A stretch of 64,000 nucleotides of DNA, taken from the NCBI RefSeq assembly GCF_963576615.1, contig NC_088714.1, forward strand, positions 46,781,772-46,845,771. The letters are read 5' to 3'. The notes under the pieces were generated by a model. The model saw nothing but the letters and a program-made list of their open reading frames with translations, did not search any database and was not told the DNA's origin. This document shows positions 56,801 through 64,000 of this stretch, in pieces (position 1 is the stretch's first letter; each line of letters opens with the position of its first letter). The translations under genes and the position numbers were made by a program. The stretch comes from Watersipora subatra. Lineage: Eukaryota > Bryozoa > Gymnolaemata > Cheilostomatida > Watersiporidae.

Positions 56801-59800
56801 CTGAGTCTCCTTCATCTCTTTGTTACCAGGCCATCCTTCTGCTGTGTAGCGCATTACTGTGGCTAGTGTTGGGTCTTTCTTTGTCTCCTTTGCTAGAACA
56901 TTGTAGTCTGTAGAGTTGAGCTGTTGTCCAATAGTGTGAATAGTACATACTGTATCAACATCATCCTCATCTTCTCTTGCATCAAACTCTTTATCAGGTC
57001 CAACTGGCAGTCTTGAGAGGACATCTGCATTTTGATGATGCTGGGTAGATCTGTATTCTATGGTGTAGTCATACTGATTTAGTACCAGTGCCCATCTTGC
57101 TAGTCTGTTGGCTGCTAGAGCTGGAACTCCTTTGGTAGGTCCTAGAAGTGTGAGAAGAGGTCTGTGGTCAGTTACCAAGATAAACCGTCGACCATACAGG
57201 TACTGGTGATACTTCTTTAGAGCAAATATGATTGAGAGAGCTTCTTTTTGTATTTGTCCATATTTCCTCTGTGTGCTGGTCAGTGTTTTCGAAACATTGG
57301 CTATTGGTCTCTCACTTCCATCAGGATAACGATGAAATAGTACAGCTCCCAGTCCAGTTTCTGAAGCATCACATGAGATTCCCATGTCAAGATCTGGGTT
57401 GAAGTGTGCTAAGACACTATCAGTTGATAGCATATCTTTCAGTTTGTTGAAGCTCTTTTCTTGTTCAGTGCCCCACTTCCAGGTCTCTCCTTTGCGTGTC
57501 AGTTTGTGCAATGGTCCTGTGAGTTGTGACAGATTGGGTATGAACTTGCTGTAGAATTGTGTAGCTCCTAAGAAAGATCTTAGCTGAGTTAAGTCTGTTG
57601 GGACTGGCATCTGTTGTACTGCATCTGCCTTCTTTCCTTTAGTGATTCCCTTTGAAGTGAGTTTGTGTCCCAGATACTCTACTGTAGGTTGAGCAAAACA
57701 GCACTTGTCTTTTTTTACATCTGAGCCCTCTTTCTTCTAATCTTTGAAGAAGTCGACGTAAGTTTTGTAGATGGCTCTCTGCATTGGTTCCACTCACTAG
57801 TATATCATCTAGGTATACTGCTACTCCTGGGAGGTCTTGTGTCAGTTGCTCCATGATTTCTTGAAAATACCCTAGTGCTGAGCTTATGCCAAAGGGCAAC
57901 CTCTTCTGTAGTAGTACTCCTCGGTGTGTTGATAGTGCTAGTCGTCGTTGACTTTCTGGTGCCAACAATATTTGATTGTAGGCATCTGCTAAATCAATCT
58001 TTGTGTAGCAATAGCCTCCACCTAGTTTTCTGATTAGATCTTCTGGTAGTGGGATAGGCTTCCTATGTGTTTCTAGCTGATTATTGATAGTCTTGGAGTA
58101 GTCTCCACATACTCTGATCTTCCCTGCAGCTTGACCTGTTGTAGATTTGCGTACAGGTACAACTGGTGTTCCATACTGGTTGAATTGAGTTGGTTCCCAT
58201 ATGCCTTTAGCTACACCTGCTTCGTATGCTTGGTTGAGCTCTTCTGTCAAGGCAATAGGAACTGGTCTGGGTCGGCAGAAGACTGGCTTTGTTGAAGGTT
58301 TGAAGTTTATCTCTAGTTCAAAGTTCTTGAGACATCCTAGCTCGTCTTTGAATATTTCTGGAAATTCTTTGCACATCTCCTTACACTTGATTTGTAACCT
58401 CCCATCTGGCTGGTTCTCTGTGATTGTTGATACAAGGTTCTGTTGTAGCTTGTCATCAATAGAGATGCCTAGTTGCTGTATAGCAGTTCTTCCTAGTAGG
58501 TTGAGATCTTGTACAGCACTAATCACAAATGGTAGTCTGACTTCTTTCTGTGCATCCAATTGGGCAGTTAGCTCACATCTGCCAAGCGTCTCTATGAGAT
58601 GTCCCGAGGCTGATTTGTAGTTAACTGTAGTAGGTTTTAGGTTTGGCTTTCCTAGCTTCTCCCATATTGATTTACAGATGAAGTTGTCACATGCTCCAGT
58701 GTCCAGTTCAAGTGTGAAGTTGTCTCCCTCCAGTTTGATGTTTTCAGCAAGTTTCACCATCTTGGTTGATGTGCATTCTATCATCTTTACTGGTTTTTCT
58801 GCTGCAGATGATTTCTTTTTCTTGCATGCTCTTTCTATGTGACCTTGTTTAGAACAAAAGTTGCAGGTGGCTGCTTTGAATCTGCAGTCATCCGCTGTAT
58901 GGTTAGTTCGGTCACATCTGTAGCATAGCTTTCCTTCCTTCTGTTTGTCAGGTGTAGAGTTGTTTTTCTGGATTGGTTTGTATCTTGATTTCTGTTGAGC
59001 AACCTTGTTGACTTTAGACGAGTTTCCATAAACTGTCTCTTTGGCAACTTTAGCTGCTTCTTCTGTTTCCTGTGCTACCTGTATAGCTTTGTTGAAGTTG
59101 AGTTCATTGTCCTTGACCTTGAAGAGAGATTTGAGAACTGCTTCATTGTTTACAGAGCAGATAAATCTTGTTCTGAGAGCCTCATCTAATGGATCTGTAA
59201 TGTCTATGAAGGCACATGTAGTTGCATCTTGACGAATTCTGGCAGCTAACTCTTGAATAGTTTCTCCAGGTTTCCTCTGCATGTCACTCCAATACTTGTA
59301 ACGCTCTCTAACAATGAAGCGCTTAGGGTCATACTGGTCTTTGAGAAATTCCAGTATTTCATCCATGTCGAGGTCGTTGATCTGCTTGGGTGTTGAAAGC
59401 TGAGCTGCCATATTACTAAGCTGCTTGTAGAGTGTAGGCTGTTGGTTGGTGAGAAAAGTGCCAGCAATCTTGTCTTGATGAATAGAATTTGCTGCAATGA
59501 ATGTGTTGAATCTGTCTAAGTAATCTGTTAGTAGCTCTGCTGTTGGGTCAAAACCTGGGAAGGCTGGAACAGTGGTTGCAGCTGTTTCTTGTTTCCGTTG
59601 TAGGTTTTGTAGTAGTAGCTCCATCAGTTTCTTATTCTCCTCCATTCTTTCATCTTGCTGACGTCTGTATTCCTCTTGTTGCTGCTTGAACTCCTCATGC
59701 TGCTGTTGTCTATGCTCTTCTTGCTGTTGTCTATGCTCTTCTTGCTGCTTTCTCTGCTCCTCTTGCTGCTGTCTCTGGTCCTCCTGCTGCTTCTGCATTA

Positions 59801-60650
59801 GCTTGATCTGCTCCTCTTGCTGCTGTCTCTGGTCCTCCTGCTGCTTCTGCATTAGCTTGATCAGGTCTGCTACTTCTGCCATTGTAGTGGTGCAATTTTG
59901 AACAGTTACTCTTGTAATAAACTAGAACTCTTTGTATCGATTTTATCAATGATAAAATCTGAACAACACTCTTTGTAACTGTTCAAAAGAGAAATCCTTG
60001 TTGCCAATTAGCTTCTGTTATGTTTCTGCACAGAAGCAATTAAATAGAGTATTAAATTAGAGAAATGGTTTATTGCACACTCCAGAGACAACTGATTTGA
60101 TAACAGAAAACCCAAGTATTTATATGTTTGGTCATAGAAAAGCTTTGTAAAAAGCTACAAGCATTATTAATAGCTATAATGAGACAGTACTATATAATAT
60201 TAGCTTGTATAAAGCTTTAGCTAAAAAGCATAATGTTTGTTGGCAAAGTACCAATAATACTAGGCACTTGCATGACAACCACCATCTGGACTTGTGAAGG
60301 ACTGGATGAGGCCTGTACTGTCACCTCTGACATGGATGGATTCATTTATGTCAGCTCTAGAAGAAAGACTATCTACATCATATCTCCTGAAGGTTTGTTT
60401 CTCTAAAGGTCTACTGTCTGTATAAAATGATGTTAAAGTAGCCTGATTTTGTTTAACAACTAGCTTGATTTCTTTTCTTTATTACACTGTCTAATATACA
60501 GATTATTTGTTGGTAGGTGAAAGATTGCCAGAGATTAGGAATGATAATCTACCAGACCTTTGTGGAAAAATAAGTATGAGAGGAAGAGATGAACTGGCAG
60601 TACCTTCATGGAGACGTGATTTCCTCTGCCTGTTTAAGATTAACCACTAG
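41734..60650 (+). CDS. TRIM-like RING/B-box/coiled-coil protein, broken by LTR insertion
   Basis: Probable E3 ubiquitin ligase. Exons: 41734-41897, 45298-45469, 46157-46355, 49879-50081, 50165-50438, 54767-55325 continuing at 60283-60392, and 60517-60650. Phases join and, without the inserted element, the length is 1815 nt (604 aa). Order: RING (C12, C15, LPCHHVFCKTC, CRSC), two B-box-like zinc modules, a coiled coil, then a region of about 260 residues resembling the beta-propeller tails of invertebrate TRIM2/3/56-like proteins. A Gypsy-type element (55326-60277) splits codon 524. Reading into it adds eight residues and stops at 55351-55353, removing the last 80 or so residues. The remaining downstream exon parts show no decay. 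Ligase role is inferred from domains; substrates are unknown. Confidence 0.85.
42100..43500. other. TRIM intron 1, left part: no gene seen
   Basis: AT-rich sequence with chance open frames. The frame at 42809-43144 has no recognisable domain and low-complexity Ser/His content. Confidence 0.4.
43570..43728 (-). other. Exon-like open segment of unknown origin
   Basis: On the minus strand a frame encodes PVPAKVTQSFSEHQVVKDWG and RRQQRYAAEEARRIE, ending exactly at a good donor, GAG|gtaaac (43570). The charged helical composition looks protein-like. No partner exon or family was recognised; it could be a lost exon of a transposon or pseudogene. Confidence 0.3.
44205..44850 (+). pseudogene. Degenerate non-LTR retrotransposon RT fragment
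   Basis: Plus-strand frames, broken by several stops, contain ADDTVVLSSLQK (a polymerase ADD box), then KKTEELIFSNCRH, NNWTGAGVRTHLS and KANNIRSHTNLSLTKLPSEH-like segments. This order is typical of CR1/L2-type LINE reverse transcriptase ends. It lies in TRIM intron 1. Confidence 0.55.
45298..45469 (+). CDS. TRIM-like exon 2: first B-box-like zinc module
   Basis: Acidic linker (EDEIESFDELPKAKLD), then CDCDNCDEQVVVCYCIDC and MMCDTHQR, giving a B-box-like Cys/His set. The donor is CGG|gtactc, phase 0. Confidence 0.82.
45867..46003. repeat. Large hairpin with a perfect 23-bp core
   Basis: The inner arms AGTCTTTAGGTATTAGGGTA TCA and their exact complement (45913-45959) are separated by one base. 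Outer arms of about 40 bp (GAATTTAGTGAATGAGTGAC against GCCACTCATTTGCTAAATTC) pair with a few mismatches. It lies in TRIM intron 2, next to a GTACCACATGTGGTAC palindrome at 45846. Confidence 0.85.
46157..46355 (+). CDS. TRIM-like exon 3: second B-box
   Basis: It encodes KKVMCKKHGGDVIEVCDKC and LPVCIRCDRKEG, a B-box2-type C-x2-H...C-x2-C...C-x2-C pattern. The acceptor sequence CAAGCAG allows 46154 or 46157 as first base, a NAGNAG choice that adds or drops one Gln. Confidence 0.83.
46605..46644. repeat. 40-bp near-perfect palindrome
   Basis: GACACTTGATTTTATATA and its complement are separated by a few AT bases. It lies directly before a dispersed repeat copy at 46658. Confidence 0.85.
46658..46915 (+). 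repeat. Dispersed repeat, CTAGCTGTGCTACCCAGCAT type, copy 2
   Basis: Head CTAGCTGTACCACCTGATG, then GAAAATTGATTTGTCC and the AACAACTGTAAAAG block. It lies in TRIM intron 3. Confidence 0.65.
47857..48060 (+). pseudogene. P-element-like transposase C-terminal fragment
   Basis: The plus strand encodes CNACITSIVDV, then NSLITVKNQGGLTLSS, VVIEVCNHSEKATR. The KNxGGL-x-S block and following C-x2-(A/S)EK are shared with the fragment at 52625-53409 and mark this domain. No complete gene remains. Confidence 0.65.
48284..48690 (-). mobile_element. Tigger/pogo-like element, one end only
   Basis: It starts CAGTCATACTTCAACTTACA and runs about 400 bp. It is the reverse complement of 52080-52440 with substitutions (shared CAAAGACAACTGTTGTAATG-type and GTTACAATGTTTTG-type words). 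It is truncated at the inner end and nested in P-element-like transposon 1. Confidence 0.65.
49065..49220 (-). pseudogene. THAP zinc-finger exon of a P-element-like transposase
   Basis: The minus strand encodes a Ser-rich lead and KNCCVATGCSNYPRKCPEKS FHR, then donor CACAG|gtagga. The CC-x3-GC...FHR pattern is the start of a THAP domain (C2CH). A tiny upstream exon, MAEAEKGVSAATK|gtgagt (about 49590-49552), could carry the start codon. The orientation is opposite to the C-terminal fragment at 47857. Confidence 0.5.
49879..50438 (+). CDS. TRIM-like exons 4-5: coiled coil
   Basis: Exons 49879-50081 and 50165-50438, separated by an 83-bp intron, encode about 160 residues rich in Glu/Lys/Gln with heptad spacing (SEKLKEQIYEYQRGLTDQVE and similar). 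In TRIM proteins this segment drives antiparallel dimerisation. Confidence 0.85.
51230..52441 (+). mobile_element. Tigger/pogo-like element, decayed
   Basis: Ends are CAGTAATACTTCAACTTACG and, inverted, CAGTCATACTTCAACTTACG. Inside, from about 51508, the plus strand encodes MITIDIKRKIIEKYAKYVCV and LAQQYNRNTSTIIKHKD, the CENP-B-type helix-turn-helix of Tigger transposases. Further on come IKDKQLAGDCVTETMLRKKA and GAIYQDYEK. Stops and a large internal deletion remove the DDE core. It is nested inside P-element-like transposon 2. Confidence 0.78.
52625..53409 (-). pseudogene. P-element-like transposase C-terminal half
   Basis: The minus frame carries GFESAAKSVHGIAQYLF, then KINQDHIEILFSTIRSKGGY NNNP, an acidic insert (EEGEDEEFGDEDF), LILVKNRGGL and a C-terminus with HYAASKQK. 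QDH-x-E-x-(L/F)FS-x-IRS-x-GG-x-NNNP is a clear signature of THAP/P-element-like transposases. The open part is about 260 codons; the N-terminal THAP and most of the catalytic region are absent. No stop occurs within it, so it may be one exon or a domesticated remnant, but the terminal repeats argue for a deleted transposon. Confidence 0.8.
53927..54285 (+). repeat. Dispersed repeat, CTAGCTGTGCTACCCAGCAT type, copy 3
   Basis: Head GGCTGTACTACCCGGTGTTG, then CATATAACAACATTTGCC and AACAACTGTAAAGG. It lies in TRIM intron 5, just beyond the P-element-like transposon. Confidence 0.65.
54767..55325 (+). CDS. TRIM-like exon 6, left part: propeller-like region
   Basis: It encodes GKQLFQQSKLVATPTSLTF and about four beta-rich repeats (for example LMLGCSDGVKCL, TSVVVYNYNIYILEY, DYLVATNPDKKKLVLYNF). 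The pattern resembles blades of an NHL/WD-type propeller, though no strict NHL signature is seen. The exon is cut at 55325 by the LTR element; its right part is 60283-60392. Confidence 0.82.
55326..55587 (-). repeat. 3' LTR of the Gypsy-type element
   Basis: 262 bp. Reading from the TRIM gene it supplies the stop (TAA 55351-55353) that truncates the protein. The purine tract lies next to its inner edge. Confidence 0.93.
55601..57712 (-). CDS. Rest of pol: RT end, RNase H, integrase
   Basis: The frame resumes just after the A-run and runs to 55601; the first Met (57610) is internal, not a start. It holds RT thumb sequence, RNase H (CDASETGLGAVLF, the KEAL segment and TDHRPLL), and integrase with an HHCC zinc site (HLGHFGRERMKKLA...CTAC) and DDE core (LDHAVNF, VTDNATSF, NGAAERLVQSF). 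A basic C-terminal tail follows. No envelope gene is present. Confidence 0.9.
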   Translation of the reverse strand, partial: KDKCCFAQPTVEYLGHKLTSKGITKGKKADAVQQMPVPTDLTQLRSFLGATQFYSKFIPNLSQLTGPLHKLTRKGETWKWGTEQEKSFNKLKDMLSTDSVLAHFNPDLDMGISCDASETGLGAVLFHRYPDGSERPIANVSKTLTSTQRKYGQIQKEALSIIFALKKYHQYLYGRRFILVTDHRPLLTLLGPTKGVPALAANRLARWALVLNQYDYTIEYRSTQHHQNADVLSRLPVGPDKEFDAREDEDDVDTVCTIHTIGQQLNSTDYNVLAKETKKDPTLATVMRYTAEGWPGNKEMKETQLSLFHKISDSLSITEGCLLYGNRVVIPVKLQQEVLKILHLGHFGRERMKKLARTAVYWPRIDSDIEETSRQCTACAEHQKLPQKYPIHPWMLPEKPWSRLHLDHAVNFMGSQWLVMIDAYSKYPCIHRTSSTSTRATTDILEEIFAHFGYPHTIVTDNATSFTSGEFQQWCQERSIVHLTGAPYHPATNGAAERLVQSFKQAMKKSSLSPKSALQQFLMHYRRTPLPTGYSPSQLLNGRQMRCKIDTLLPSPAHIAQFHQSREVNRSAEKTVSKIHSYNLGAPCYALYHGPRRNRQPRWVPAIVTKIYGTRSLNVKVVPKGPTWRRHVEQLRPRYSTEEDQDPGDKPDITEETKLQLPAPTTVTEQPPSRRRPRNPRLPDGDEYSRDKPRRSKRTRKNL
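57639..59882 (-). CDS. Gag, protease and first half of reverse transcriptase
   Basis: The 747-codon frame has a Gln/Glu-rich coiled coil (about 1-100, itself a tandem repeat), a capsid-like region and two CCHC zinc knuckles (320-333, 340-353). The retropepsin site DTGA is at 394-397, and the reverse transcriptase contains CGDYSKTINNQLE and the YLDD catalytic box at 690-693. Gag and pol share one frame. The frame is lost near residue 724, at a run of seven A residues (57716-57710), and ends in about 23 unrelated residues. The rest of pol continues in another frame. Confidence 0.9.
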   Translation of the reverse strand: MAEVADLIKLMQKQQEDQRQQQEEQIKLMQKQQEDQRQQQEEQRKQQEEHRQQQEEHRQQQHEEFKQQQEEYRRQQDERMEENKKLMELLLQNLQRKQETAATTVPAFPGFDPTAELLTDYLDRFNTFIAANSIHQDKIAGTFLTNQQPTLYKQLSNMAAQLSTPKQINDLDMDEILEFLKDQYDPKRFIVRERYKYWSDMQRKPGETIQELAARIRQDATTCAFIDITDPLDEALRTRFICSVNNEAVLKSLFKVKDNELNFNKAIQVAQETEEAAKVAKETVYGNSSKVNKVAQQKSRYKPIQKNNSTPDKQKEGKLCYRCDRTNHTADDCRFKAATCNFCSKQGHIERACKKKKSSAAEKPVKMIECTSTKMVKLAENIKLEGDNFTLELDTGACDNFICKSIWEKLGKPNLKPTTVNYKSASGHLIETLGRCELTAQLDAQKEVRLPFVISAVQDLNLLGRTAIQQLGISIDDKLQQNLVSTITENQPDGRLQIKCKEMCKEFPEIFKDELGCLKNFELEINFKPSTKPVFCRPRPVPIALTEELNQAYEAGVAKGIWEPTQFNQYGTPVVPVRKSTTGQAAGKIRVCGDYSKTINNQLETHRKPIPLPEDLIRKLGGGYCYTKIDLADAYNQILLAPESQRRLALSTHRGVLLQKRLPFGISSALGYFQEIMEQLTQDLPGVAVYLDDILVSGTNAESHLQNLRRLLQRLEERGLRCKKRQVLFCSTYSRVSGTQTHFKGNH
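60016..60277 (-). repeat. 5' LTR of the Gypsy-type element
   Basis: 262 bp, indistinguishable by eye from the copy at 55326-55587. It should hold the element's promoter, directing transcription leftwards, antisense to the TRIM gene. Confidence 0.93.
60283..60650 (+). CDS. TRIM-like exon 6 right part and exon 7, separated from the gene
   Basis: 60283-60392 continues the exon 6 frame (IWTCEGLDEACTV, SDMDGFIYVSSRRKTIYIIS) to donor GAAG|gtttgt. 60517-60650 is the last exon, ending FLCLFKINH and TAG at 60648. No stop or frameshift has accumulated, consistent with a young insertion. Confidence 0.82.
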
Positions 60651-61635
60651 TAACTTAGCATATTTTGGTCAAAATAACGCTATGGGATTTTAACAGCGCT
60701 TAGCAACACTGTTGATATGTTTACGCAGTTGGTTATTCTGAATGAAAGAAGCAACTGAAATATGTGACTCTGAGCTAGTTTTCTTGGTGAATCACACCTA
60801 GCCTAGCACTGCTGAGAGATTTAAACAAATTATGCAGTTGTTGTTCAAACCATGTGAATATTTGATTGAAGCTATATATAGCACAGATAACAGATGTTTT
60901 TAGTTTATTGGGGTTGATTGCTCATTGTGGCAGAGCTGTATCAGATTTATTGCATGTATTCCTTATTCCGTGTTAACATTATTATACTTTTTTTGCTTTA
61001 ACATATTTAGTAAAGTGCTTGCTATATATTTGTATTATTATACTGGCGTTGTGTATATAGCATTGTCGATGTATAAGCTATTCATCTCACCAGTAGCAAT
61101 ATGCTGATATGTCTGCATTTGGTTGCAACTTCCTTCAAAAAGCAGAGTTGTGGTCAATGCTTAGTTGAATCAGGAGTCATCTATGAACTTGAGAGAGTTT
61201 CAACCTCTGCTATTAGCGTTTGGTGTTTACCAGAGATATAATAAGATTACCAACTTCAGAATGTCTTAGAGCTCAAACAGCTTGCACAAACACCTACCTT
61301 ACTTCTTAGGCTTCGGCCCCTTCCGAGTATGTTCACAACTGTAGAACCCTTGCAAGTCTATCATGTGCTTCACAACATCCTTGACTGCTGAAGTTGATGA
61401 AAAACTAAATGCGACGTAGTACATAGTACAACACTGTAAATGCTCAGTTACAGATTGATCAATTGTAGCTTTACCAGCAGGAAATCATTAAACGGTACAA
61501 AAAGAAGACTAGCCCTAATGACTAGCAACTATGTGGGTGCTAATTGTGGGTTTGATGACTCGTGCTATGCTACTCTCCAGGGTCAGACATTGTTGAATGC
61601 TTTTCATACAAGGTACTAGGTGAATGGGTTATTAC
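60651..61635. other. Downstream of the TRIM gene, no gene seen
   Basis: AT-rich sequence with short chance frames only, including the one at 60925-61107. Confidence 0.4.
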
Positions 61636-62301
61636 TATGTTTCCATGGTGCGCAGTACTGCGAAGCAGCCCCCTCCGAAGTCGAGGGAATTGTACGTTTT
61701 CATGCTGAGCAGTGGTTTTCAGCAAATTAGCCAGAAAAGAGAAATTGTATAAATCGAAGCGCTGGATAGATACATGGAATCGATCATGCCTACCGAACGT
61801 CAGAAACGGTCTTTTTATGCTTTTGTCATCATTATTCTTTTATTTACAATACACATTCACAATGTTTTACAAACCTTAACACAATTTTTACAAATAATAT
61901 ATTTTTAATAAATATTTATCTAAGTAATAGATTATTGAAATGTTACTTTAAGGCTTGCCACCTATTTTTTGAAAAGTGTTGGTATCGATAACAAAGTCCA
62001 GGAAAGTAATCACTTCATCATCTTTGTAGGAGCAGACCATAATTGAATTTTAGTGAAAAAATATCGGAAGAATAGCAAAAACAAAGATAAGCAGGATAAA
62101 TTTTGTACTAGTCTATGGCACTCGAAGAATCTGTTTCCACGGCATGAAAGCTATGCGCAGCCACTGTGAAAATGCTGTTTTCTTGCTGCGAATTTGCACT
62201 GGCTTCGCACTGACCAGTGCGCAGTGATTTCAGGGCGAAGACGCCGTTTCCATGATTCGGAGAGGGTGCAACTCCGAAGCACTGCGCATCATGGAAACAT
62301 A
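61636..62301. mobile_element. MITE with TATGTTTCCATG termini
   Basis: The ends TATGTTTCCATGGTGCGCAG and, inverted, TATGTTTCCATGATGCGCAG match over about 30 bp. Shorter copies of the same motif occur just inside the right end (GTTTCCATGATTCGGAG). The interior is AT-rich without a frame. Target duplication not resolved. Confidence 0.7.
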
Positions 62302-62553
62302 ATGCATGGGCACGACTAAACCACTGTGCAAAAGGTTAAAAAAAGATTAGGCCTAATGACTAAACGCTATATGAGGGCTAATAGTAGGATTGCTGTGCTA
62401 CTCTTCAGGGTCAGCCATTGTTGCATGCTTTGGATATAAGGTACTACCGAATGCCTGGCATTACACATGTGATCAAATAATTACCCAATGAATTTGATAA
62501 CTTACCGGGTAAGCTAGTGAAATCTTTACAATAAGAGCACCAGAAGCTAACTT

Positions 62554-63954
62554 AACATGCACTCGTCAGACACTGGTGATAATTAATGCCTGTAATTATA
62601 TTACAGGCCTAATCTTCTATTCTGGTAAAAGACAATAAACTGTGGTACAAAAAGGGAAATTCATCATTTGATGTAACAATGGGAAGCTACAAATGAGCTG
62701 AAACGCGTGAAATTTTAGGATTATTTCTGCTTAGTCAAATTAAAAAACAGATAAAAGGAAACTACGGATTATATAGAGATGATAGACTTGGCGTAATTAG
62801 CGGGACCCCTAGAAATATAGATAACATCAAGAAAAAGCTGTGTAATATCTTCAAAGCTAACAAGCTAGCGATCAGAGTGGAAGCAAACCTAAAAGTAGTA
62901 AACTTTTTAGATGTCATCCTGGATCTTAATGATGGCAAATATAAACCGTATATGAAGCCTAACAACAAGCCACTGTATGTCCACCACCTGTCTAACCATT
63001 CCCTGCAGATCTTGCAAAATATACCTATATCAATCAATCTAAGGCTGTCCAACATCTCCTCCGACCAATCAGCATTCAGAGAAGCAACCCCAATGTACTA
63101 AGCAGCCCTCAAAGAAAGTCAACATAAACACATATTGACATTCCAACCTAGAACACCAAAGCAGAACACAACCACCCGACGCCAAAACATCACCTGGTTC
63201 AATCTCCCGTACAGCAGTAATCTGGCCATTAACACTGGAAAAAGATTCTTCAGAATTTTAGGCAGAGAATTTAACGATCAATCTGTTTAAAAAAAAATCT
63301 TCAACCACAATACTATCAAACTGAGCAACAGCTGCATGCCGAAACATCCTTCCATCATAAACAGCCACAAAAGCAAACTACTAAACAAACAAACACCAAC
63401 TGAAAACACAACCACAAAAACGTGCAACTGTAGAACCAAAGCCGATTGGGCAGTGACTGCATGGCTAGTAATATTATCTATCAGACCACTATCAGATCCA
63501 ACAATTCAACCGAAACATACAGTGGCCTAACATCGACCATATTCAAAACCAGGTATAGCAATCATACCACATTTTTTCGGCACCAAAGTAAAAGACTGGC
63601 AACCGAGCTCAGCAAATATGTTTGGCAGCTTAAAGACAACGACGCCGAATACAACATCGACTGGCGAATAATCACCAAGGCCGCTGCAAACTATAATGAG
63701 AAATATGTGTGCAACCTTTGTATCGTTGAAAAGTATTACATTCTATGCAAACCAGAAATGGCTAGTCTTAACAACAAACGAGGTTTTATCTCATCTTGCC
63801 TCCATTTAAGTAAATTCATGCTTTCTAAATTTCAACTTTCATAATTATCTATAATGACTTGAACTGTTTAGCTTACCTTGGATTATTTGGTTATAATAAT
63901 ATATAAGAACCAACAGGCATTAATTATCACCAGTGTCTGACGAGAGTGCATGTT
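62554..63954 (+). mobile_element. Decayed GIY-YIG (Penelope-like) retroelement between inverted repeats
   Basis: Inverted repeats of 39-41 bp (62554-62592 and 63914-63954; AACATGCACT...ATTAATGCCTG) flank a 5'-truncated retroelement body. The repeats differ by one 2-base indel. Penelope-like elements often carry terminal repeats in odd orientations. Confidence 0.6.
62625..63844 (+). pseudogene. Reverse transcriptase/GIY-YIG polyprotein remnant
   Basis: Plus-strand frames carry FDVTMGSYK, a TGA, then AETREILGLFLLSQIKKQ and GLYRDDRLGV (a YxDD-type polymerase box), and ANLKVVNFLDVILDLNDGKY. After stops and a frameshift near 63440 come CNCRTKAD, NIIYQTT and TETYSGLTSTIFKTRYSNH, a GIY-YIG-like nuclease pattern, and CNLCIVEKYYILCKPE. 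RT plus GIY-YIG is the layout of Penelope-like elements. At least two in-frame stops and one frameshift show it is dead. Confidence 0.6.
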
Positions 63955-64000
63955 ATTTTACCACCAGCACAAAACTCTAAGTCATACAGTTTTATCAAAC

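Larger units (their letters stand above)
55326..60277 (-). mobile_element. Gypsy (Ty3)-type LTR retrotransposon, recent insertion
   Basis: It is 4952 bp in minus orientation with 262-bp LTRs (55326-55587 and 60016-60277) of form TGTTATG...CATGACA. By eye the LTRs are identical. The target duplication is ACCAC at 55321-55325 and 60278-60282. A purine tract (AGTGAGGAGG) abuts the 3' LTR, and a TGGCAACAAGGAT-like site lies 9 nt inside the 5' LTR as a possible primer site. It has gag and pol but no envelope. The two zinc knuckles, DTGA protease and RT style suggest the Mag lineage. Confidence 0.95.

Noticed and set aside
59686..59901. Plus-strand Cys/Ser-rich frame
   Set aside because: Complement of the Gln/Glu-repeat region of the retrotransposon gag gene.
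60289..60392. Separate small gene to the right of the LTR element
   Set aside because: Frame and phase continue exon 6 of the TRIM-like gene exactly once the target duplication is counted once.

Overview
This is animal nuclear DNA: AT-rich, with short exons, GT-AG introns of 0.1-6 kb, one Pol III tRNA gene, and introns filled with DNA transposons, tRNA-derived repeats and minisatellites. The mix of an amnionless-type receptor subunit, a RING/B-box protein with a propeller-like C-terminus, P-element-like, hAT, piggyBac, pogo/Tigger, Gypsy and Penelope-like elements fits a marine invertebrate, most likely a lophotrochozoan. The species cannot be fixed from the sequence.

Three protein genes could be assembled exon by exon, with matching phases throughout. 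(1) 1768-28817, plus strand, about 15 exons: an amnionless (AMN) homologue with a conserved ectodomain, a cysteine-rich module, a Thr/Ser mucin-like stalk, one membrane segment and a tail with three NPxY/F-type endocytic motifs. (2) 37520-31550, minus strand, three exons: a complete trimeric dUTPase, with one GC-AG intron and two possible start codons. (3) 41734-60650, plus strand, eight exons: a TRIM-like RING/B-box/coiled-coil protein. A 4.95-kb Gypsy-type LTR element (55326-60277) sits inside exon 6; its two LTRs read as identical and it has a perfect 5-bp target duplication, so this copy encodes a truncated protein. A tRNA-Glu(CTC) gene lies at 30980-31051, minus strand.

Mobile DNA makes up much of the rest. 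AMN intron 12 holds a complete 4.5-kb hAT element with an 8-bp target duplication and a transposase frame broken by two TGA codons. That hAT carries an internally deleted piggyBac and a foldback MITE, both inserted at one TTAA. The TRIM introns hold two P-element-like transposons (47.3-49.7 and 51.0-53.8 kb), the second containing a Tigger remnant. Further P-element traces are a transposase fragment near 40 kb and a 37-bp palindrome at 847-883 with a perfect 8-bp target duplication. A hAT-type MITE, a long inverted repeat and a 23-bp minisatellite lie in dUTPase intron 1. The right edge holds a decayed GIY-YIG retroelement between inverted repeats.

The three genes have no evident shared pathway: vitamin/protein endocytosis, nucleotide-pool hygiene, and a probable ubiquitin ligase. 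No cellular operon-like logic or CRISPR is present. The most unusual signals are the layered transposon insertions, whose order can be read from target duplications, and the fresh LTR insertion that truncates the TRIM gene.
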